A stretch of 64,000 nt of DNA from Chitinophaga chungangae. GTDB taxonomy: Bacteria; Bacteroidota; Bacteroidia; Chitinophagales; Chitinophagaceae. The notes under the pieces are model-generated. The model made no database searches, had not been told where the DNA came from, and saw only the letters and a program-made list of their open reading frames with translations. Shown here one piece after another: positions 1-9,000 of the stretch (positions are counted from its first letter, which is position 1; each line of letters begins with the position of its first letter). A program made the position numbers and the translations under genes. Location: assembly GCF_017742215.1 (NCBI RefSeq), contig NZ_JAGHKP010000004.1, positions 434,001 through 498,000 of the forward strand. Reading direction: 5' to 3'.

Positions 1-750
1 AAGAGAAAACTGGTTTTCGCTCAGGGCATACCTGTTCTGCTGCAAACCGGCGGTGGCCGTTCCCTGCCAGCCGAGTGCCTGGTCGCGTTTCAGCCGGATA
101 TCGATAATGCCTTTATGTTCGCCGTCGTAACGCGCGGAAGGGTTGCTGATCACTTCAATGGAGGAGATCACGGCGGGCGTGAGGCTGGCAAGATAATTTT
201 GCAGTTCTTCCGGGCTCATGGGCGAAGGTTTGCCGTCGATGAACACTGCGGGGGCCACACGCCCGGCCATCAGGATGGCGCCGTCCGCGCCCACTTCCAG
301 GCCGGGGAGTTTTTTGAAGATGTCGAGCGCATTAGCGCTGGCATTAAAAAGCCGGTTCCCGGAAATGTTGACGGTGAGTTTGTCGCCCTGCCGCTGCAAA
401 GCCGCCCTTTCCCCCGTTACCGTCACCTCGTTGAGCAATGCGGGGTCTGCCATGAGCGCAATTTCACCGGGAGGGGCGAGATCGCCCGGGTTTTTGTACA
501 GCTTTTGATAACCCATTGCCATCAGCAGCAATACATACCGGCCGGCGGGTACGTTTTCAAATGAAAACCGGCCGGCGGAATCGCTGATCTGTCCTTTTAC
601 CAGTCCCGAATCGGGGAGGGACAGCAAACTGACGGAAACAAAGCCGATGCCCTGCCCGGTTTTTCCATCAGTAATTTTTCCTTTGATCTGTGCCGTGGCC
701 GGAAGGCAAAGCAGCGCCGCTAGGCAAAAAAATATACTCCGTATCATCAT
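1..750 (-). CDS. Outer-membrane beta-barrel (TonB-receptor-like) protein, N-terminal part only
   Basis: The first 250 residues of a gene that leaves the window at base 1. It starts with a signal peptide (MMIRSIFFCLAALLCLPATA), then a carboxypeptidase-regulatory-like beta-sandwich (about residues 22-100, with the G-RFSFENVPAG-Y pattern), then a plug-like segment (LLNEVTVTGERAAL, DIFKKLPGLEV, VFIDGKPSPMSPEEL, VISSIEVISNPSARYD). This architecture fits the outer-membrane beta-barrel family common in Bacteroidota, which resembles TonB receptors but usually lacks a SusD partner. The barrel lies outside the window. Two adjacent ATG codons (750 and 747) can serve as start. The AraC-type gene lies 77 bases upstream on the same strand, so co-expression or control by it is possible (inference). 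Substrate unknown. Confidence 0.85.
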   Translation of the reverse strand, partial: MMIRSIFFCLAALLCLPATAQIKGKITDGKTGQGIGFVSVSLLSLPDSGLVKGQISDSAGRFSFENVPAGRYVLLLMAMGYQKLYKNPGDLAPPGEIALMADPALLNEVTVTGERAALQRQGDKLTVNISGNRLFNASANALDIFKKLPGLEVGADGAILMAGRVAPAVFIDGKPSPMSPEELQNYLASLTPAVISSIEVISNPSARYDGEHKGIIDIRLKRDQALGWQGTATAGLQQNRYALSENQFSL

Positions 751-827
751 GCTGCAAACCTACACAGGGGGCCAATGCATGGCGTCCGGCTTTGGCGATC
801 CAGGCGTACGGAATTATAAAACCGGAC

Positions 828-1847
828 TTAACCGGCTTGATTTTCAAGGGTTTCTTTGTAGAGCGCGGGCGTGGTGTCTTTGATCTTCCTGAACGCGGCA
901 TAAAAGGTGGATTTGGAATTGTAGCCCACTTCGTAGCCGATGGCCTCGAAAGTAAGCGCGCCGTTGGAAGAGATCAGCTTGCAGGCTTCGTTGATCCTGT
1001 ATTCGTTGATGTAGGTGGAGAAACTTTTGCCAAGGTTGTCGTTCAGCAACTGGGAAAGCTGGTGCTGGGAAATATTGATCTTCTGCGCAAGGTCGTTCAG
1101 TTTCAGGTTCGGGTCTTTGTAAAGGGTTTTGTCCTGCAGGGCCTCATCCAGTTTCTCCAGCCAGCGTTTCGCATCGTTCTCCGCGATCTTTTTCTTTTCG
1201 GCTTTTGCGGCCGTTTCGAATTTCACGCTGCCGAGGGTGAGGATGATGCCCGCAAACAGCAGGATGGTGAAGGATAACGGCCCGCTGATATAAATGGCGC
1301 AATAGATCTGCAGGAACGACAGCAGGTACATCAGGAAAATAAACAAGTTGCCCGCGAACAGGATATTGAGGAAACGGTTCCGGGAAGAAGCGCTCCACAG
1401 CATAATACCCGTTGCGATGAGATATCCCAGCCATACGGCGTAGATGACATGTACGAACCCGTGGTTCCATATCCCGGGGTAAACATGATAAGGCCATATG
1501 ATCCCGGAGATCGCAAAAGGTACGAGAAGCAAAACCCAGCTTCGTTTCCAGGCGATGGGAAGTTTCGTTACCTTATTCAATACGGCCTTTGTATAATAAT
1601 ATAACGCCGGGCCTATCAGGAAACAGCCGGTGAGGCCCAGCTGAAGAATGACCCGGGGCAGGGCGGGATTGAAATGAAGGAATACGGACTTGGACACACG
1701 AATGCTCAGCGCCAGCAAAAGCACGCCCAGCAGCATTAGCGGCAGCGTCCGTTTTTTGCGGTTGAGCAAAAGGTACAGCCCCAGTACGATGCCGTTCAAC
1801 GCACCGATGGCGCCAAGCAGAAACAATATTTGCTGGCCGAAATTCAT
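828..1847 (-). CDS. AraC-family transcriptional regulator with membrane-embedded N-terminus
   Basis: 339 residues. The first about 215 form roughly seven hydrophobic segments (for example FLLGAIGALNGIVLGLYLLL, FVHVIYAVWLGYLIATGIML). A charged linker (AAKAEKKKIAENDAKRW) follows, then an AraC/XylS two-helix-turn-helix domain at about residues 240-335 (LNDLAQKINISQHQLSQLL, then FEAIGYEVGYNSKSTFYAAFRK). The domain order is known from many Bacteroidota regulators and suggests sensing in or through the inner membrane with direct DNA binding; the ligand cannot be read. It faces a 452-base intergenic region containing three GTGTCCG elements that could be its operator. Starting at 1847 gives a natural membrane N-terminus. 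The beta-barrel gene downstream is a plausible target. Confidence 0.88.
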   Translation of the reverse strand: MNFGQQILFLLGAIGALNGIVLGLYLLLNRKKRTLPLMLLGVLLLALSIRVSKSVFLHFNPALPRVILQLGLTGCFLIGPALYYYTKAVLNKVTKLPIAWKRSWVLLLVPFAISGIIWPYHVYPGIWNHGFVHVIYAVWLGYLIATGIMLWSASSRNRFLNILFAGNLFIFLMYLLSFLQIYCAIYISGPLSFTILLFAGIILTLGSVKFETAAKAEKKKIAENDAKRWLEKLDEALQDKTLYKDPNLKLNDLAQKINISQHQLSQLLNDNLGKSFSTYINEYRINEACKLISSNGALTFEAIGYEVGYNSKSTFYAAFRKIKDTTPALYKETLENQAG

Positions 1848-2000
1848 ACTTCCTCAAATTAAAGAATTTAACGGTACGCCGGACTTCCATCACGCATTGG
1901 CCATTCAAAAATAACGTTTGCGGTATCGCTGTGCCGTACCGTTCCGTATTAAAATGGAGTTCCCGGGCGGAGAAATACCACCCGGATGTCCGCTTTTGAG

Positions 2001-2017
2001 AAAAAGTGTCCGGTTTT
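2001..2017 (+). promoter_or_regulatory. Left arm of 17-base inverted repeat (AAAAAGTGTCCGGTTTT)
   Basis: The exact reverse complement (AAAACCGGACACTTTTT) is at 2167-2183, so the arms face each other across 149 bases. The core GTGTCCG (2006-2012) recurs at 2152-2158. Spaced half-sites like these suggest binding by a regulator, perhaps the adjacent AraC-type protein, with looping (inference). A pairing RNA structure is the alternative. Confidence 0.45.
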
Positions 2018-2151
2018 AAAAATTGTTTCCGGCGCGAAACCAGTCAGCCCTGTTGCGGTTTTCGCCGCTTTTTGCCGGCTTCCCCGCCCGGAATTGCTGA
2101 AAAATCCGCTGAAATCCTTTGCAGCATTACTTTCGGGGTGAAAATGCCCCC

Positions 2152-2183
2152 GTGTCCGATCTGTACAAAACCGGACACTTTTT
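2152..2183 (+). promoter_or_regulatory. GTGTCCG / CGGACAC pair, including right arm of the inverted repeat
   Basis: GTGTCCG at 2152-2158 and CGGACAC at 2172-2178 form an inverted pair with a 13-base spacer; centre-to-centre distance is 20 bases, about two helical turns. The right member lies inside the arm at 2167-2183 that matches 2001-2017 in reverse. It sits 60-90 bases upstream of the promoter-like element of the next gene, where an activator would bind (inference). Confidence 0.45.
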
Positions 2184-2245
2184 TTATTTCATCTTGCCGC
2201 TCATCCGCTGATAACTATTCGTTTTACCGTTTTTACGACCGCTTA

Positions 2246-2253
2246 TACCTTTG
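2246..2253 (+). promoter_or_regulatory. Bacteroidota-type -7 element TACCTTTG
   Basis: Exact match to the Bacteroidota -7 consensus TAnnTTTG, 47 bases before the ATG at 2300. The -33 region is only T-rich (TTTT at 2222-2225, 20 bases upstream), so activation by a factor binding the GTGTCCG elements is possible. Confidence 0.5.
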
Positions 2254-2299
2254 AATTGTCAAACGAAACAAACCAAAAAAACACTTAAAACTTACTAAT

Positions 2300-2680
2300 A
2301 TGAAAACGATCACCTTCATCCTCGCCATCGCCATGATCTCCGTAAGCGCAATGGCCAACAACAAAAAATACAATGTAGCCACCGCGCTCACCGGGAAAAA
2401 AGCCGCCGTTTCCATTGCAGAAAATAAAGTGACCAGCCATTACGACCGCCAGGGCAACCTGCTGGCTACTTCCCGCTATATTTCCGACGCGGAGCTGCCG
2501 CTATACGCCATCACCAAACTGATGAAACATTGCCCGGACGAGCAGATCAAACTGGTACGCGAATTTGAAGCCATCGGTGAAAAAACATACATCGTTACGC
2601 TCGAAAACGCTACCGGCTATAAAGTAGTGAAAGTAACCGCCGCCGACCTGGAGATACTGGAACAGCTGACAAAAAATTAG
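2300..2680 (+). CDS. Small exported protein of unknown function
   Basis: 126 residues: a clear signal peptide (MKTITFILAIAMISVSAMA, 1-19) and a compact mature domain of about 107 residues without cysteines. Alternating polar/hydrophobic stretches (KVTSHYDRQGNLLATSRYIS, IKLVREFEAIGEKTYIVTLE, GYKVVKVTAADLEILEQL) suggest a small alpha/beta fold like PepSY-like or periplasmic inhibitor-like proteins of Bacteroidota; this is impression only. It stands alone, with its own promoter-like element and a strong hairpin terminator. The GTGTCCG elements upstream suggest regulated expression. Confidence 0.75.
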   Translation: MKTITFILAIAMISVSAMANNKKYNVATALTGKKAAVSIAENKVTSHYDRQGNLLATSRYISDAELPLYAITKLMKHCPDEQIKLVREFEAIGEKTYIVTLENATGYKVVKVTAADLEILEQLTKN

Positions 2681-2706
2681 ACCTAACATAAGCATAACGA
2701 AAGAAA

Positions 2707-2740
2707 ACGGCGTATCAGTCCTGATACGCCGTTCTTATTT
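2707..2740. terminator. Bidirectional hairpin terminator
   Basis: Perfect 13-base arms AACGGCGTATCAG (2707-2719) and CTGATACGCCGTT (2722-2734), followed by CTTATTTTC. It lies between the convergent small exported protein and the sulfatase and can serve both. Confidence 0.8.
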
Positions 2741-2757
2741 TCGTTTTCCCGTAACCG

Positions 2758-4170
2758 TTATTTCTTCGAAACCAGCGGGAAAATAGGCGATTCCACATGG
2801 GCTTCCCGCATGCGTTGCGCCATTTGTTTCACCACCGCCGGGTTTTCCGCGGCCACGTTATGCGTTTCTTTTGGGTCTTTGCTGAGGTCGTACAGTTCAA
2901 TTGGACCGTTGGGGTCCGCTTTTAGCTTCTGCCGCACTGCTTTCCATTTTCCGGCGCGAACGGCCTGGCGGCCGCCGTCTTCATGAAATTCCCAGTAGAG
3001 ATAATCGTGTTGTTTTTGTTTTCCTTTTCCCAGCAGCGTGGGCAGGAATGAAATACCGTCCGTATACCTCGCCTCCGGCGCCTGCGCTACCTGCGTGAGC
3101 GTAGGCATCACATCCCAGAAAGCGCCGACGAAAGCAGACGTGGAGCCGGGTTTCACCGTTCCTTTCCATTGAACGATAAAAGAAGTTCTTACGCCGCCTT
3201 CGTACAGGTCGCGCTTGATGCCGCGCAGCCCGGCGGAGCTGTTGAAGAACGCGGGATCGGCGCCGCCTTCGCGGTGTGGGCCGTTGTCGCTGGAAAAAAT
3301 AACGATCGTGTTTTCGAGCAGGCCGTATTTTTCAAGCCGTTGCATTACTTCACCCACATGCGCATCCATCCGGGAAACCATGCCGGCGAAAGTGGCGCGC
3401 GGTTTTTCAACCGACTGGTAGCCGCCTACGCTGGCGTTGGGGCCGTAATCCTGGCCTTTATGCGGTTTTTCTTCGAACGCGCTTTCGTACATTTTATAGA
3501 ACCGGTCGTTGGGCCCGGCCAGTTCGGCGTGCGGCAGCACGGTGGGGATGAAGAGGAAGAAAGGTTTGTTTTTGTTTTCGTCGATGAAGGCCAGTGCCTG
3601 TTGCTGGATAAGCTCGGGGGCGTAGGTGACTTTATGGGCGAGATCGTTGCCGTCCAGCTTTACTTCCTGGTCGTTGTTCCAGAGATGCGTGGGATAATAA
3701 CGATGGCTTTGGCGCTGGCAGTTGTAGCCGAAGAATTTATCGAACCCTTTGCGGTCCGGCGCGCCGGAAGTGCCTACCATTCCAAGGCCCCATTTGCCGA
3801 ACGCGCCGGTAGTGTAACCGGCTTCTTTCAGCAGCTGGGCGAGGGTTTGCACGGAATCAGCCAGGGGCTCCTGGCCTTCGGGCTGTATTTCCTTATTGCC
3901 GCGGATGTAAGTATGGCCGGTGTGCTGCCCCGTCATCAGCGAAGAACGCGAAGGCGCGCACACCGAAGTGCCGCAGTAAAAAGATGTGAACCGCATGCCC
4001 CTTGCAGCAAGCCGGTCGATATTGGGCGTTTTGATCTTTTCCTGTCCGTAGCAGCCAAGGTCGCCAAGACCGAGATCGTCTGCCAGGATAAATACGATGT
4101 TCGGCTTCTTTTGCGCCATGCAGAAGGATGAGAGCAGCAGCATCCCCGCGAGTAACCAATGCTTTTTCAT
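2758..4170 (-). CDS. Sulfatase (arylsulfatase family, Cys-type)
   Basis: 470 residues with a signal peptide (MKKHWLLAGMLLLSSFCMAQ). N-terminal metal-binding motif NIVFILADDLGLGDLG (Asp31, Asp32). The sulfatase signature C71-A-P-S-R75 carries the cysteine that maturation enzymes turn into formylglycine; GQHTGHT follows. Further metal ligands are in SSDNGPH. It would hydrolyse sulfate esters, probably on a polysaccharide, in the periplasm. It is the last gene of a sigma-FecR-SusC-SusD locus on this strand, so it probably desulfates the imported glycan (inference). A T-tailed hairpin in the 62-base spacer to SusD may lower its expression. No anaerobic sulfatase-maturing enzyme is seen in the window. 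Confidence 0.93.
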   Translation of the reverse strand: MKKHWLLAGMLLLSSFCMAQKKPNIVFILADDLGLGDLGCYGQEKIKTPNIDRLAARGMRFTSFYCGTSVCAPSRSSLMTGQHTGHTYIRGNKEIQPEGQEPLADSVQTLAQLLKEAGYTTGAFGKWGLGMVGTSGAPDRKGFDKFFGYNCQRQSHRYYPTHLWNNDQEVKLDGNDLAHKVTYAPELIQQQALAFIDENKNKPFFLFIPTVLPHAELAGPNDRFYKMYESAFEEKPHKGQDYGPNASVGGYQSVEKPRATFAGMVSRMDAHVGEVMQRLEKYGLLENTIVIFSSDNGPHREGGADPAFFNSSAGLRGIKRDLYEGGVRTSFIVQWKGTVKPGSTSAFVGAFWDVMPTLTQVAQAPEARYTDGISFLPTLLGKGKQKQHDYLYWEFHEDGGRQAVRAGKWKAVRQKLKADPNGPIELYDLSKDPKETHNVAAENPAVVKQMAQRMREAHVESPIFPLVSKK

Positions 4171-4181
4171 AGTTTAAAAAT

Positions 4182-4219
4182 ATAAAAAAGGCCGGCTTAT
4201 CCGAAGGAAAGCCAGCCTT
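4182..4219 (-). terminator. Hairpin with T-tail between SusD and sulfatase
   Basis: On the minus strand AAGGC/GGCTT pair with AAGCC/GCCTT around one mismatch (arms 4188-4198 and 4209-4219). A T-rich tail (complement of 4182-4189) follows. It looks like an intrinsic terminator or attenuator inside the locus, so the sulfatase may be made at a lower level than SusCD. Confidence 0.6.
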
Positions 4220-4232
4220 GTTAGAAATCCGT

Positions 4233-6017
4233 TTATTTCCAGTCCGGGTTCTGTTGGAGATTTGTGTTCAGCACCGTTTGGTTGGAAGGGATCGGGTAGA
4301 GGTAATAGTACTCGGGGAAGGGCCCCGGGGGCACGCCTTCATACGCGATGTAACCTTCCGATGCGTTGTTTTCGATGGGTATGGGGCTGTTGGCGGGAAC
4401 GTCCGTACCTTTTTTGATCCATCGGCCCAGTTTTCGTTTTACGGCATATTCCATCTTTTTCCAGCGGCGAAGGTCGTCGAACCGGAAACCTTCGCCCATC
4501 AGTTCCACGGCACGCTCGCGGCGTATCTCCCAGAGCACGGGCGTTACGCCTGCATCGCGGGTGGGGTCCGCAGGAATGCTGCCGAGGTTCAGCGGGGTTA
4601 CGCCGCCTCTTTCGCGCAGTTGATTGATGGTCTGGTCGGCCACCGCCTGGTTAAATTCGCCCAGTTCGTATTTCGCTTCGGCGTAATTCACCATCACTTC
4701 CGCCATCCTGAACACCGGCGCATCGTTTACATCCACGTTCTGGATCATCTGGATCTTGTTGCTGAACTTGTAAAAGCGGTAACCGGTGTAGGTTACGTTG
4801 AAAGGCTGGCCCTGGTTGTAATCCACGAAATGCGGTTCTTCGCGCACTACCAGTCCCTGCCAGTTGAGCGTGGGCAAGGTTTTTTGTTTGGCGGTGGAAA
4901 TGTTCGCCATGATGTCGATATACTCCTGGTCTGCCGCATTGCCGGTAAGCGTATATGCCGGGCTCGGATGGTTCACCACCACTTTGAAAGGCGGCGGCAC
5001 GGTGAAGTACAGGCGTTTGTCGCGGTGGCGAAATTCAGCGTAGGGATTTTTATCGCCGGCGAACAGCGGACTGGTGAAGCGGGTTTGACCGTCGGTGAGG
5101 AGATACAGGTCTGCCGCCGCTTTTGTAAGGTCCCAGCGGCCGGAGGAGTTGCGGCCGCGGCTTGCCAGAATATGCGTTACCTGGTTCATGTCGTATTGTT
5201 TGTACAACAAAATGCCCGGAATGCCGGCCAGCGATTCGCTGTTGAACTCATCGTCGTAATCCGGGTGCAGCTTGGGAAAAGCGGTGATCAGCCTGGATGC
5301 CGCATCGGCGCTGGCGCGCAGGAACGGCTGCGGGTCGCCGAGATTGTGATATTTGCGCCAGGTGCCTTCCATCAGGCCGAAGCGGGCTATAAACGCGCGG
5401 ATCACGTTGGCGTTGATGGTGTTGGCGCCGTCTCCCGCCGGTTTTATGTGCGTTTCGGCCCATTGCAGCTGGTCGAGCAACGTTTGCGTTACTTCGGCGC
5501 GCGGCGTGCGGGAACCGTAAAGGATGTCCTGGTCTGCGTCTGTAAGCGGACGGTCCACCCAGATCACATCGCCATATTTATTCACCAGGTTCCAGTAGTT
5601 ATACGCCCTGAAAAAATATCCCACGCTTTTCCAATGGTCTTTTTCCACGTCGGTAATGGGCGATTTGTCGATATTGGCGAGCATGATATTGACCGCGCGG
5701 ATGTTCGCGTAAGGTTGCTGATAATCCGTGCTGGCCGCGGGAATGGTGATGCGTTGCCATATCCAGTCGGACACTGCGTTGGGGTTGGCGTTCAGGAAAA
5801 GGTCGCCGTTGAATTCCGAATTGGGAACGGCTTCGTTGTAGCCCGGGAACGCTTCATAAAACTGCCAGCAGTAGGTTTTGATGTTGTCGTAGCTGGTAAA
5901 AGTAGTGGCTTCCGTAAGCTGGTCTTTCGGCTGAAGATCGAGAAATTCTTTCTGGCTGCAGCTTTGCAACAGCATCATACCTGCAAAGCACGCGGCGATA
6001 TATTTTGTAAGTTTCAT
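4233..6017 (-). CDS. SusD/RagB-family surface glycan-binding lipoprotein
   Basis: 594 residues from the ATG at 6017. That start gives a lipoprotein signal with Cys20 in LLQSC, and it sits 17 bases after the SusC stop. A longer in-frame start at 6206 would overlap SusC and has no signal. The EFLDLQPKDQLTEATTF opening and TPR-like helical repeats with a C-terminal MAEVMVNYAEAKYELGE ... IRRERAVELMGEGFRFDDLRR pattern are typical of SusD proteins. SusD lids the SusC barrel on the cell surface and captures the glycan. It forms an operon with the STN-type SusC upstream and probably serves a sulfated glycan because a sulfatase follows (inference). Confidence 0.95.
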   Translation of the reverse strand: MKLTKYIAACFAGMMLLQSCSQKEFLDLQPKDQLTEATTFTSYDNIKTYCWQFYEAFPGYNEAVPNSEFNGDLFLNANPNAVSDWIWQRITIPAASTDYQQPYANIRAVNIMLANIDKSPITDVEKDHWKSVGYFFRAYNYWNLVNKYGDVIWVDRPLTDADQDILYGSRTPRAEVTQTLLDQLQWAETHIKPAGDGANTINANVIRAFIARFGLMEGTWRKYHNLGDPQPFLRASADAASRLITAFPKLHPDYDDEFNSESLAGIPGILLYKQYDMNQVTHILASRGRNSSGRWDLTKAAADLYLLTDGQTRFTSPLFAGDKNPYAEFRHRDKRLYFTVPPPFKVVVNHPSPAYTLTGNAADQEYIDIMANISTAKQKTLPTLNWQGLVVREEPHFVDYNQGQPFNVTYTGYRFYKFSNKIQMIQNVDVNDAPVFRMAEVMVNYAEAKYELGEFNQAVADQTINQLRERGGVTPLNLGSIPADPTRDAGVTPVLWEIRRERAVELMGEGFRFDDLRRWKKMEYAVKRKLGRWIKKGTDVPANSPIPIENNASEGYIAYEGVPPGPFPEYYYLYPIPSNQTVLNTNLQQNPDWK

Positions 6018-6034
6018 TTTGCTGCGGTTTTGAA

Positions 6035-9000
6035 TTAAAAGGATACGTTCAGGCCAAAACTGTATTTCTTCAGGAACGGATAGATGCCGCCTTCGCCGTA
6101 GTTCGTGGCGTCGGATTCCATGCCCTTCGGCAGGTCCGTGAAGGTGAAGATGTTCTCGCCGCTTGCGAAGATCCTTGCATTGGTGATCAGTACGCGGTTC
6201 AGCCATTTTTTCGGAACGGAATACCCGATGGTCACGTTTTTCACGCGCAGGTACGCCCCGTTGGAAAGGTATTTGCTTTGCACCAGCCTGCTGTATTCGG
6301 TATTCCCGCCGCCGTCTGCATACACGCGCGGGTAAAACGCATTGGAATTATCCGCGGTCCAGTAATCGAGGTTGTGTTTGTACATCGTGCCGAAGCGGTT
6401 CTGGTAAGGCCAGTACAGCTGGTTGCTGAGCCAGAGGTCTCTTTTGCCGACGCCCTGCAGGAAAAACGACAGGTCGAAATTTTTCCAGGATGCATTGCCG
6501 AACACGCCGAACTGGTAACGGCGCCGGTCGTTGCCGATGATCGTGCGGTCGCCGGGATCGGAGAGCGTGTTATTGCCGGAAAAGATCACGCCGTCCCCGT
6601 TAAGGTCTTTGTATTTCACGTCGCCGGGGTTGGGCGGAATGCCTTTGTAAAAAGGAATGCCGCTTTTCAGCGTACCGCCCAACAGGTTCTGGTTGAGCGA
6701 GCCGTCCGCAAAATCGTTCACGTTGAAATATCCATCCGTTACATAACCCCAGATATCGCCGATTTCCTGGCCCACGTAATATTGGTTCAAAAGCCCGCCG
6801 GGATTGGAATAACGGGTGATGTAGGTACGGTTGTCCGATAAATTGAAGCCGATGCCGTAATCGAAATCGCCCGCCTTGTTTTTATAGCTCACTTCCAGCT
6901 CCCAACCTTTTGTTTCGAGGTCGGCAGCGTTCTGCAAAGGCGCGCTGGCACCCAGTACCTGCGGCAGTTCGGAGCCCGGGGCGAGCATATTGAGCGTTTT
7001 GCGGTTGAAGATATCGAAGTTGACCTGCAGTTTGTTTTTGAAAAGACCCACATCAATACCGGCGTTCATCGTGCGAACAGTTTCCCAGGTAAAGCTGGTG
7101 CTTACCAGCGCGGGCGGGCTCAGCGTAACGTAACGGATATTGGTGCCGGGGTTGATCCACGAAGCATTGTACGGGTTCATGCCCGGGATGTAAGGATAAA
7201 AACCGTTGATGCTGATGTTGCCGATCGTGCGGTTGTTGATCACCTGGTTGCCGATCTCGCCGTACGAGCCCCTGAGCTTGAGCAGCGGCACCAGGTCTTT
7301 CAGGCCCTGCATGAACGGTTCTTCACTGATATTCCAGCCAGCGGACACGGACGGGAAAAAACCGAAACGGTTGCCCGGCGGAAAACGCGAAGAGCCGTCG
7401 AAACGCCCGTTCAGTTCCAGCAAGTATTTGCCTTTGTAGTCGTAGTTGATCCTGCCGAAATAACCGGAGATCGCATACTCTTCGAATCCGTCCGTTGCGC
7501 CGAGCGTGCCGGTGCTGGTGGAAATGGAAGGCACGTCTTCGCTGAGGATGTCCAGCCGGGTAACGGCGAACGAATCGCGTTTGCTGATCTCCTGGTTGGT
7601 GCCTGCGAGGAATTTCAGGTGATGGTCGCCGAAATCTTTCAGGTAGCTGGCGTATACGTTCAGCGCGTGGTACTGCAGCTGGCCGTTGCCGCGGGCATAT
7701 TGTGAATTGTTGTTCTGGAATTGCCGGTCGTAGGTCATGGCGTTGAAATACTCGTTTTTCCCCAACACGGCCATTACGTTGCCGTTGTTGCGGTTGAATG
7801 TGTATTCGCCGGTAATCCTGAGATTTTTTACCGGTTCGTATTCCAGTTTGCCGAAAACGCGGATGTTGTCGCGGTATTCCTTGTTGGCCGGTTCCTGTTC
7901 CACTACATTGTTAGGCGTGTTGTAGGGCAGCGTTACGCCGTTAATAGTGGTGGAGCCGGGATCTACGTATGAAGGATAAGTGATGGCGTTGTAGAACAGC
8001 CCGCCGAGCACAGAAGGGGTATAACGCATTTCGTTTTTGTAGAACAGGTTCACGGAAGCGTTCAGGTTTTTCGCCAGTTCGGTGCCGAGGTATGCGTTGA
8101 AGTTGTAGCGGTTGTAACGATCTTTGTTGGTCACCATAATGCCGTCTTCCCCGGTGTAGCCGCCGGAAACGCGGTAAGTGGTTTTATCGGAGCCGCCGGC
8201 GAAGGAAAAGTTGTGCATCTGTTCGAAGCCGCCGCTGAAAAGCCGGTCGTACATGTCGTGCTCCGCCAGCGGGTAACGCAGGCCGTTTACGGTGGTAAGA
8301 CCATCGGGATATTTACCGGGGTTTTGTTTGTATTCGTCGAGCAGGCCGAGCCAGGTGTCTACGTTCTGGCCGGACCAGTAGGTAACGGAACCGAAGTCTT
8401 TCAGCGCCGTGATAAATTCCTGCATGCCGGCTTTTTCGGGCAATGAAATAGGGTTGCTCCAGGTGAAGTTGTTGGAATAATTGAAGCGGATAGGCTGGTT
8501 CTTTTTACCCTTTTTGGTGGTGATGAGGATCACGCCGAAAGCGGCGCGCGCGCCGTAGATCGATGCGGCGGCGGCGTCTTTCAGCACGGAAATGTTTTCG
8601 ATGTCGCGCGGGTTCACATCATCGATGTTCATCGGCACGTTGTCTACCAGTATCAGCGGAGAACCGCCGTTAATGCTGGTAAAGCCGCGGATGTTCACTT
8701 CCGTGGCGGCGCCGGGCTGACCGGTGCCGTAAGTGATCTGCAGGCCGGGAACGGCGCCCTGCAAAGCCTGCGCGGTGCCGCTGATGGGGCGGTTGCCCAA
8801 TACTTCATCCATGTTCACGGAGCTGACCGCGCCGGTGAGGTTCGCTTTTTTCTGCTGGCCATAACCCACCACCACTATTTCGTTCAGCGCCGCATTGTCT
8901 TCTTTCAGCACTACGTTCAGCACATTGCCGCTTACTTTCACTTCCTGCGAAATAAAGCCGAGGGAACGGAAGATGAGCGTGGCGGTATCGCTTTTCAGGC

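Larger units (their letters stand above)
1848..2299. other. Intergenic region with GTGTCCG elements
   Basis: 452 bases between the AraC-type regulator (minus) and the small exported protein (plus). No convincing reading frame. It holds three GTGTCCG elements, two of them inside a 17-base inverted repeat, and a promoter-like TACCTTTG near the right end; these are listed separately. Confidence 0.6.

Noticed and set aside
1910..1922. AACGTTTGC near the AraC-type gene as third LacI-type operator
   Set aside because: Only one half matches; the left half is not complementary, so the palindrome is lost.
4218..6038. Long open frame on the plus strand, opposite SusD
   Set aside because: It lies wholly antisense to a clear SusD gene, its translation shows no family motif, and GC-rich codon use on the minus strand explains the open frame. 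The same holds for frames opposite 2758-4170 (3169-4131), 13055-16144 (13373-14635), 19375-20961 (19498-20958) and 39725-44005.
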